From Dactylonectria macrodidyma (taxonomy: Eukaryota; Ascomycota; Sordariomycetes; Hypocreales; Nectriaceae), in assembly GCA_020744425.1 (NCBI GenBank), contig JAGMUV010000001.1, positions 2,108,001-2,172,000 on the forward strand: a stretch of DNA of 64,000 nucleotides, given 5' to 3'. How positions within the stretch are numbered: position 1 is the stretch's first letter; every line of letters begins with the position of its first letter. Positions 57,739 through 64,000 of this stretch are shown piece by piece. Position numbers and translations under genes: made by a program. The notes under the pieces are model-generated. The model was not told where the DNA came from and did no database searches. It saw only the letters and a program-made list of their open reading frames with translations.

Positions 57739-58172
57739 GGCTCGCGCGCGTAGGACAAGGTTTACAATCCTACATACGAGAACTCACTTAGCCGTGCCTC
57801 TTGCTAGGCGACAAGCATGTGATGAATTGGATGCAACCTCAAGTTCATTTCTAGCGAGCATTATCCCGTTCTTAGCTAGATCCTAGCTTCTCCGACCACC
57901 ATCTCCAGCCAAACATCCCTAACAACATCAAGACCGGCTTCACACAGACTCTGGCCAAGGAATGCTACAAGAATCGTAGGAGTAAGTCCATCTGTCTTCT
58001 TTTAAGACGGTCCTCTTTTCTAATTCCAAACTGCTCGCTATTTAATGCAATCTGGGTCATCGAGTCAAGATATATCTTGACCTTACTACCTCTAACCATT
58101 GATGTAGTACTCCGCTTATGCTGTCGTAAAGCTCCACCGATCCTCCACAACCCCCGAACATCATCCTGCTTT
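57739..58172. other. Spacer with displaced coding-like text
   Basis: Contains the out-of-frame protein-like stretches described for the preceding gene, then AT-rich DNA before the stop of the minus-strand kinase. No consistent exon chain found. Confidence 0.35.
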
Positions 58173-59270
58173 TCACGAAAGATTTGTTGCTCCGCCGCCT
58201 AGCCATGCCCTCAGCTGTTTCGCACTGCTTTCCGGCACGAAAACCTCATTAGATGGTGACCCGTCAGCATTGCGTCGGAAGGCTAATCGGAGAATTGCCC
58301 TAATTTTGCATGCCGCTTCAGCCAGGCCTCGTGTTCTGCTTCGATTTTCCTCAGCTCTGATGCCAGAGACAGTCCAAAATTCCTCCCAAAATGCCGCTTG
58401 GAGCGGCAATTTACATGCATAGTCATGCCAGCCGTCGCAGGTCATAAACCCTGTGGTTAAGAAGAGGATGTCCAAGTCCATCTCGAAAGGCATAACTGCC
58501 GCCAGAGACCAATCGACGGCGCCTGTGATTTCGAAATTGTTTTCGTCAACTAGGATATTGGTCACGGAGAAGTCGCCGTGCGTGAGAAATTGGGGGTAGT
58601 CTTGACTGAAGAGTGAGGGAAGGCTTTCGACGAGTTTGGACAACATTGAGTTCAGTGGTAGGATGGACGATGGCAATTCTTGCAAAAGCCGTGTGAGTCT
58701 TTTGCGGATCTCTTCTTGCTGCTCTGCCTGGGTCTTACGGTCAATCGACTGCGGGCTGGACCAACATCGCGCAAAGTACCTCAGGATTGTAAGTAAGATG
58801 GTCTCTGAGTTCGACTTATGGAGGGTTTACCGAGCCAGATGCTTGATGAAGACTTCCTGCTTGTCCTTCTCATTGGGTTCCATTTCAACCTCGAAAGGTG
58901 AGGCTTCAATGCAAGATGAGCCTTTCAAATAGGTCATAGAGTAGATGGACAGCGGTGGATTGGCGCCCTCAACATTCCCATGATAGGCCGACTCTGGCAC
59001 AATGGCACCGTGGATCTTCTGGGCCAACTTCACCATCTCCTCGTCGAGCATGGACCTAGGCTCTCTAAAGGATGCAATGAGGTCTTGTGGTGGCCCACGA
59101 CGCCCATTGCAGACGACAGTGTAGCTCATCGAGCTTGGGCTTTCTACATGGCGAGCCACCGGCGCACCAGAAACGGATCTCACAATTTCGTCACATTGCA
59201 TCTGTGACGGCGATTTGCGACCGTCAAAGAAGCGGCTGGTGACCTGCTCAGCCCAAGAACTCTGCGGCAT
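58173..59270 (-). CDS. Aminoglycoside phosphotransferase-fold kinase
   Basis: Exons 58831-59270 and 58173-58779 give 348 aa; the 51-bp intron joins IKHLARYFARCW in phase. The ATG at 59270 (MPQSSWAEQVTSRFF) is the first in frame; the codon opening the frame upstream is TTG. The N-lobe includes VVCNGRRG and EEMVKLAQKIHG. The C-lobe has the APH catalytic loop LTHGDFSVTNILVD, with Asp and Asn in the HGDxxxxN pattern, then ITGAVDWSLAAVMPFEMDLD with the metal-binding Asp. Such proteins form large, expanded fungal families of mostly unknown small-molecule or metabolite kinases. Resistance to an aminoglycoside should not be assumed. Confidence 0.85.
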
Positions 59271-59665
59271 TATCCACGAGTATTTTTTCTCAAAGCGTGA
59301 TGATATGTTGGTTGTGGTGGAATGTTGTGGTTTAGGCAAGCGGGGTATCAACAATCACCCTCGCACCAACTGCTAACACACCGATATTCGAACATGCATT
59401 GACTCAGGCAGCAACCCCTAAGTTCAGCCATTCTTTATACAGTTACAGGTATGCGTGTAACCCACAGGTATCTCACCAACATACTCCATCCGATCTTCAG
59501 TACCACGGCTAGTCGACAACTTGTCCTCAATCCTGATACTACGGGCTGAGCCGAAATTGATCAGACACTGTCACGAGGACGGTTGAGGGGTTGATATCGT
59601 TATGTGCCTAGCCAAGCGAGTGTGAATGACGAAATACCATCTCCTATGATTCCACGAATAACTGC

Positions 59666-60060
59666 TTATTCTGGATGGCATGGCCGTTTTCTAGACTGTT
59701 GTACAAATCGTGAGGGCATGGTTCGAGCTCGAGTCACGCGATGTAGCCCTGCCACACAAGGCAGCCGCGGTGTCCAACAGGGCTTGCATGAGGTTGGCTT
59801 CGAAGCACTTGCATTGCTTCTGCCTCCCCCGCCAAACCGCTGAGGAGGAGGTGCATAGCCATGCTTCAAGAAGACGTCGTAAAGCGCTAGCAGAGGCCGC
59901 TTGATGAAAATGTCCGGCGGGAGCTCCTCGGTGCATCGGTGAGAGTGAGATCTTGGGCCACTGGGGAAAGATTTCCGCGTCGGGAATCCCAACAAAGGAG
60001 TCGATGGCGACCTGAAATGAGATGTCCACCTTTGTTTTATTCAATTGACCGTATAATATC
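59666..60060 (-). pseudogene. Frame-broken coding remnant, family not identified
   Basis: Minus-strand protein-like text moves through three frames in about 100 bp. One frame reads VAIDSFVGIPDAEIFPQWPK, another QDLTLTDAP, and a third EELPPDIFIKRPLLALYDVF. Read together these look like one protein interrupted by two small indels, with no splice signals at the joins. I do not recognise the family. Chance cannot be excluded. Confidence 0.25.
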
Positions 60061-61097
60061 ATGCCATCTTCCACCGTTGTGAACAGGGTTTATTGGATAT
60101 CTCGGATTTCCCCATGGAACTTTCAGACCCACAAGGCAGTTCCTCAAACTAGAAATGCGACACCATCACTGAGCATATGTCGGGTTTGTGGTATCACAGG
60201 TTACCTTAGGAAAATATGTGATTTTGGGTGATTTTCTAGTACATGCGAAGAGCACCCTAAGACGTGGAGACTGCTAAGTGCTTTCGTCAAAATTCTAGCT
60301 CTTGTACGAAGTAGGTCGGCCGTTGGAGTGAACGGGGCCTGCAATTTGGCGATGGTCCACTATCACAGCGGACCAGCTCAGGTTAACTGGGAAACGGTGT
60401 GTCACGTGCTGAATCACATGGAAAAGCCCCCACTTAGCGCATCTCCTCTGCAGGTATTTCTGCGAAAAGTTTCTGCCATGAAGGAAGCTCTTTCCATTCC
60501 TCACCAACACAAGGAACCTGAGGTAAGTCATTGATGCGCGATCCTGCACAGCACCCTCCTCCTTCATGATGACACACCAAACCACACAAACTAGAGTCTT
60601 TGACCTAACGGGAATGAAACGACTGTTTTGCACGTCAGTCTGAACAACGACTTGTCACCACACTTTGCTGTACACATATTCATGTTGGACACGTGCTGAC
60701 TTTTCCTCCACAGAGCTCTCATCACCAAGCGGTGGATCATTGCGAGCATGCTCAGGGCCCCGCCAGCTGTCGATCAGCTTCCATCATGGTACGTATGCAT
60801 CTTGGCGCGTCTTTTCTTGTCCTGATATGATGATCATTTCTTTTTACAATATACGCTGGAAATTACCGGCTGAGATCTTTTTCGCTGAAGATATAAAATG
60901 GCTATTTCTGATGGACTTTCCTACCCAATCACTCTGTGTTGCCACTCGTGTATAAACCTCGCTGACAACATACAAAGATTTAGATATTGGCAAGGTATGC
61001 GATTCTCCACCAACCCGACCCCGACATCCGAATTTTATGATGAAGCGGCACTGGGCTCCGATATCACATGAGCACGAAAAGCCACTTTGCGGCAGGC

Positions 61098-61457
61098 CTA
61101 GAAAACCTCGCCCACTGATTTCGACACAATCACCCGACGTGATGGATCCTCAGAGCCACTGAGGCTGACTCTGCTTCCAGTGCCAGTGAGAGAACTGCGT
61201 CTCGTGTCGGATGATGCAGGCTCGTCAACCAACCTGCCCATGCCATAACGTAAGTGCTTCGCATTTTCTTGCACCGCGATGCTTCCCTGATGAAACCAGA
61301 TGACGAGTCTTATTCGGGTTTCCGATGCAGACACAACATATCTAATTCCATTCATGCTTTCCTGATCTTGCATCGACCCCACATTTCGTGATGAAAACTC
61401 TGCACGAACATGGCTAACAGGGGCTTCAGTAGTGAATTGTGAGTTGCCAGAGTCCAT
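61098..61457 (-). CDS. Possible small hypothetical protein, 119 aa
   Basis: A minus-strand frame from an ATG at 61457 (MDSGNSQFTTEAP) to a stop at 61098. The text is protein-like, with a hydrophobic core (RIRLVIWFHQGSIAVQE) and a Ser/Thr/Arg-rich C-terminal part. No domain is visible and there is no neighbouring exon with a matching phase. It may be a remnant like other fragments in this interval. Confidence 0.25.
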   Translation of the reverse strand: MDSGNSQFTTEAPVSHVRAEFSSRNVGSMQDQESMNGIRYVVSASETRIRLVIWFHQGSIAVQENAKHLRYGMGRLVDEPASSDTRRSSLTGTGSRVSLSGSEDPSRRVIVSKSVGEVF

Positions 61458-62360
61458 GCGCCATCTCGTCCCACAACACAATCTTCCTGATGATTTAAAA
61501 TGAACACGACAAGCATATGTCTGAGCTCACGCTACGACGACAATTCATTTATCGCCTGATCGAGATGCTACTTCCGAACTTGAGATGCATTCCATCAGTC
61601 AGCAGATTGCTGACTTTCGAAGCATTGTCCAGGTTGTATGTTGAATGTCTTCGACGATGTCCTGCCCCTGCCATCAGGTTAGTTCCATTCCTTTTCATCT
61701 TGCCCACCCTTACATGATGATCTATACAATCACGACGGTCAACTTAGCAAAATGCATTGATGACACCGCCTGTGACAAGGCACCCTTTCTGACAATCCCC
61801 ATTCACACAACATTCTTGATGGAATCTATTGAAGACTCGTCACTGACAATTCTTCTTCAGGTTGTTCTGGCCCCACTCTGAGCCACGCGTTTAGCGTCGA
61901 GTGACGTTGGATTTGGCAAGAACGGCGATCAAAGCTGGACTACTCGTGTTACTGGGCATGGAGCTTACATGCGCGACAAGTGTCGTGCATGTTGGTTTAT
62001 TTATGAGATAGCGATCGTGTCGAGTTGAGTAGGGGATTTCCGTCCACATATAAACCTATTCTAATACCAAAACAACGTATACAAATTGAACAAGCGAACA
62101 ATGACTCTAACATCCTGTTCCCTGCGTGAAGTACGGCTTGCATCTCCATAGTTAAGCGAGTGATTCCTAGGAGATTATCATTGCCGCTCATGACGAGTCG
62201 TTAATCGTTTTCTTCCAAGACATCTGGCTGCAGGGGCTTGGTCCTTGCGCCAGGGGTAGGCCGCTGACCTTGTAGGGTGGTGTGCTTGACATTTTCTAGT
62301 TCACCAAAAAATCGAGCTTTGCAAAAACAAACATCGAGGGATCCTCTTCATGGTCAGTGT

Positions 62361-63529
62361 TCAGGAGGTGAGTCGGTCAAAGCTCATTTGAGCGTCGGTC
62401 AGCTGCCGCTGCGAGACGTTTCTCTCTCGACCAACATGACCACCCAAGTGCCCCTGGACGATTCGTGGAAAGGCACCGCTGGGAGACCGCTGGGCGGGCT
62501 GGTACTCGGGAGACCTCATGGCGTTGAGGGCGAACATGCGGTCCTGGTACGGGAGCCGGTAGAAGTCGGTCTGCGGGCTGCTGAGCTGGAAGGCGGCGGC
62601 GGCCACGGCGGCCGTCGTCGTCATGGGACGGGCTATATCCCAGCCGCCGCCGGCAGTGGGGCGGCTGCTGACGGGATGCTGCATGTACTTGGCCGGCAGC
62701 TTGGCGGGCTCGACGACGCAGCGAGTGTTAAGCGTGAGGGAGGCGTTGGTGGCCGACCGAGTCATCGACTGCGGCTTCTGGGTGGACGGCGTGGAGGACG
62801 ACGATGGGTTGAAGCACACGGGCATCCCTTCGGCCATGCCGGTGCCGCGGAGCATGTCTTGGATGTCCTCGTCTCTCCAGACGCTCGTGGCCGGAGCCAT
62901 GGCGTTGATGCCCTTGGGGCTCGCGGAGCTGCGGTTCTGGACGGCCAACTCCTGAGCCGAATTAGACTCGAAGAATGGAGGGACGAACGGCTGCGGCTGC
63001 TGCTGCTGCTGCGCCGGCGGCGAGGGCAGAGGTCGCCGCTCAGGGGAGGGCTGCTGGGCACCGGAGCCGCTCGTCTGTGCCGTCGAGGCGACGGACGCGG
63101 GCGATGCGGCCTCGAGGGTGCCGGCCTCGGAGGTCGATCCCGCAACTGAGGCGGCGTCGGCAACGGGAGTCCGGGGCGGCGAGGGCAGCAGCGGGCGGGT
63201 CGAGTGCTTGGACTCACGGCGACGCTGCTGACGCTTCTTGCAATTGTACTTGCCGACGCGCCACTGGTCGAAGTGCTGGCGATACGAACGGACCCTGGGC
63301 CGAGTTAGCCATCTGCATCGACAGCAACAACGGGAACCAACACCTCTCCCCTAGCCCATCTTGCGACTGGGGGGAGAAAGGGAAGAGTAGGAGGGCGGGA
63401 CCAAACTTACGAAGCCTCAAATCCGTGCTTGGCTTTCATGATGGTGCGCACATCGTGGAGGGTTCTCCCTTCCTTGATGTACAAGCGCACGATGACTTGG
63501 CGGTGTTCGTCCCATGGTTTGGCCATCAT
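62361..63529 (-). CDS. Clr5-domain protein (putative regulator)
   Basis: Exons 63411-63529 and 62361-63294 give 350 aa. Two adjacent ATGs open it. Residues about 5-55 are a Clr5 domain: PWDEHRQVIVRLYIKEGRTL ... MKAKHGFEASVRSYRQHFDQW, restored across the 116-bp intron. A basic patch follows (KKRQQRRRESKH), a likely nuclear localisation signal. The rest is low-complexity Pro/Ser/Ala/Gln with a QQQQQ run (CAG repeat at about 62,998-63,012) and PPFFESNSAQE. Clr5 domains are named after a fission yeast silencing factor and are common at the N-terminus of filamentous-fungal proteins of unknown role. DNA or chromatin binding is inferred from the family. Confidence 0.82.
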
Positions 63530-64000
63530 AGTTGCGTTTGGAGAAGGAACACTCTCAGGATACTTGTTCTGAAAGGCAAGCTGTTTGTTTCTTGCTGTTT
63601 CGGGGTCTTGGTTAACTGAATGTGTCGTTATTGTCGTCTATCCGGGAACAACGATAGCAACAATGACAACAAGCGCGGTGTTCACGGCGGGCATTGGGCT
63701 CGAACCAGGCGAGTTCAATTTTTTTTTCTTGGGTAATGGCTTTTGGAATTCGTCTGTTCCTTTTTTTTTCTTTCGTTTGAATTGTTTTATTTGGTTTCGC
63801 AAATCATGCGTGGTGTTTTGAGTCAAGGTTGGTTGTGGAAATAGGGGGGCGAGTTTGTCTCCAAGTTGCGTGGAGGCGGAAGTTCTGTGTACCTTCAACA
63901 CCAGCAGCAGGAAGGGGAAGAAAAAAAGAAGAGGAGAATAAGAAGGAACCACCGAGAGGGGGAATCGGGGGAGACAATGTGTGTGGGGAGCGGGCAAGAG
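63530..64000. promoter_or_regulatory. Upstream region of the Clr5-domain gene
   Basis: About 470 bp to the window edge, containing two T-tracts (63,719-63,728 and 63,761-63,771) and an A/G-rich stretch near 63,910-63,945. On the gene's strand these are A-tracts and pyrimidine runs, typical of fungal promoters. The transcription start is not visible. Confidence 0.45.

Larger units (their letters stand above)
59271..62360. other. Spacer with several coding-like fragments
   Basis: About 3 kb, somewhat AT-richer than the left half of the window. Two fragments are listed separately (59,666-60,060 and 61,098-61,457, both minus). On the plus strand an open frame at 60,352-60,522 ends in a GAG|GTAAGT donor. 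It can join an exon at 60,714-60,788 bounded by a CTGAC branch site, CACAG acceptor and GTACGT donor. The next acceptor leads to a stop, so I do not annotate a gene. Confidence 0.4.

Noticed and set aside
60352..60788. Two-exon plus-strand gene with good splice signals.
   Set aside because: The two exons join in phase, but the next acceptor leads straight to a stop and no domain is visible. Left as a description of the region only.

Overview
The window is nuclear DNA of a filamentous ascomycete, most likely a Sordariomycete and possibly Hypocreales. It has many short introns (46 to 131 bp, plus one long one) with GTRNGT donors and CTAAC/CTGAC branch sites. It also carries typical fungal families: fructosyl-amine oxidase, Vivid/Envoy-type LOV protein, Clr5-domain protein, fungal-specific transcription factor, Coq3, Rib3, Fpg, Nse2 and a GPI-type serine carboxypeptidase. 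Spacers are long and contain many TAC/CCTAGGTA-type palindromes. I see no rRNA, convincing tRNA, CRISPR array or intact transposon. All exon models were read by eye from splice sites, reading phase and family conservation.

Layout. 1-13 kb: a fructosyl-amine oxidase (minus, 4070-5629) and a two-finger C2H2 protein (minus, 9439-10525) in otherwise gene-poor DNA. 13-18 kb: a convergent pair made of a transcription factor without a zinc cluster (plus) and a histidine/DMAT-type N-methyltransferase (minus). 18-25.7 kb: about 8 kb with no gene I can defend, but a possible gene remnant near 23-24 kb. 25.7-31 kb: divergent methylthioadenosine phosphorylase (minus) and an ataxin-10/Ctr86 homologue (plus) with a long His/Asp/Glu repeat. 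33-34.5 kb: a protein with a degenerate retropepsin-like region. 37-38 kb: a Vivid/Envoy blue-light photoreceptor (minus). 40.7-47 kb: SMC5/6 SUMO ligase Nse2 (plus), a GPI-type carboxypeptidase (minus) and mitochondrial Coq3 (minus). 48.8-49.6 kb: riboflavin gene RIB3 (plus). 50-54 kb: an unknown protein and a second retropepsin-like protein. 55-62 kb: DNA glycosylase Fpg (five exons), an aminoglycoside-phosphotransferase-fold kinase, and several partial or frame-broken coding stretches. 62.3-63.5 kb: a Clr5-domain protein.

Most of these are scattered housekeeping genes (methionine salvage, ubiquinone, riboflavin, base excision repair, SMC5/6) rather than a pathway cluster. The only pair that suggests shared function is the regulator and N-methyltransferase at 13.3-17.7 kb. 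The most unusual items are the metal-ligand-like repeat in the ataxin-10 homologue and two separate genes with a retropepsin-like fold lacking the catalytic Asp motif.
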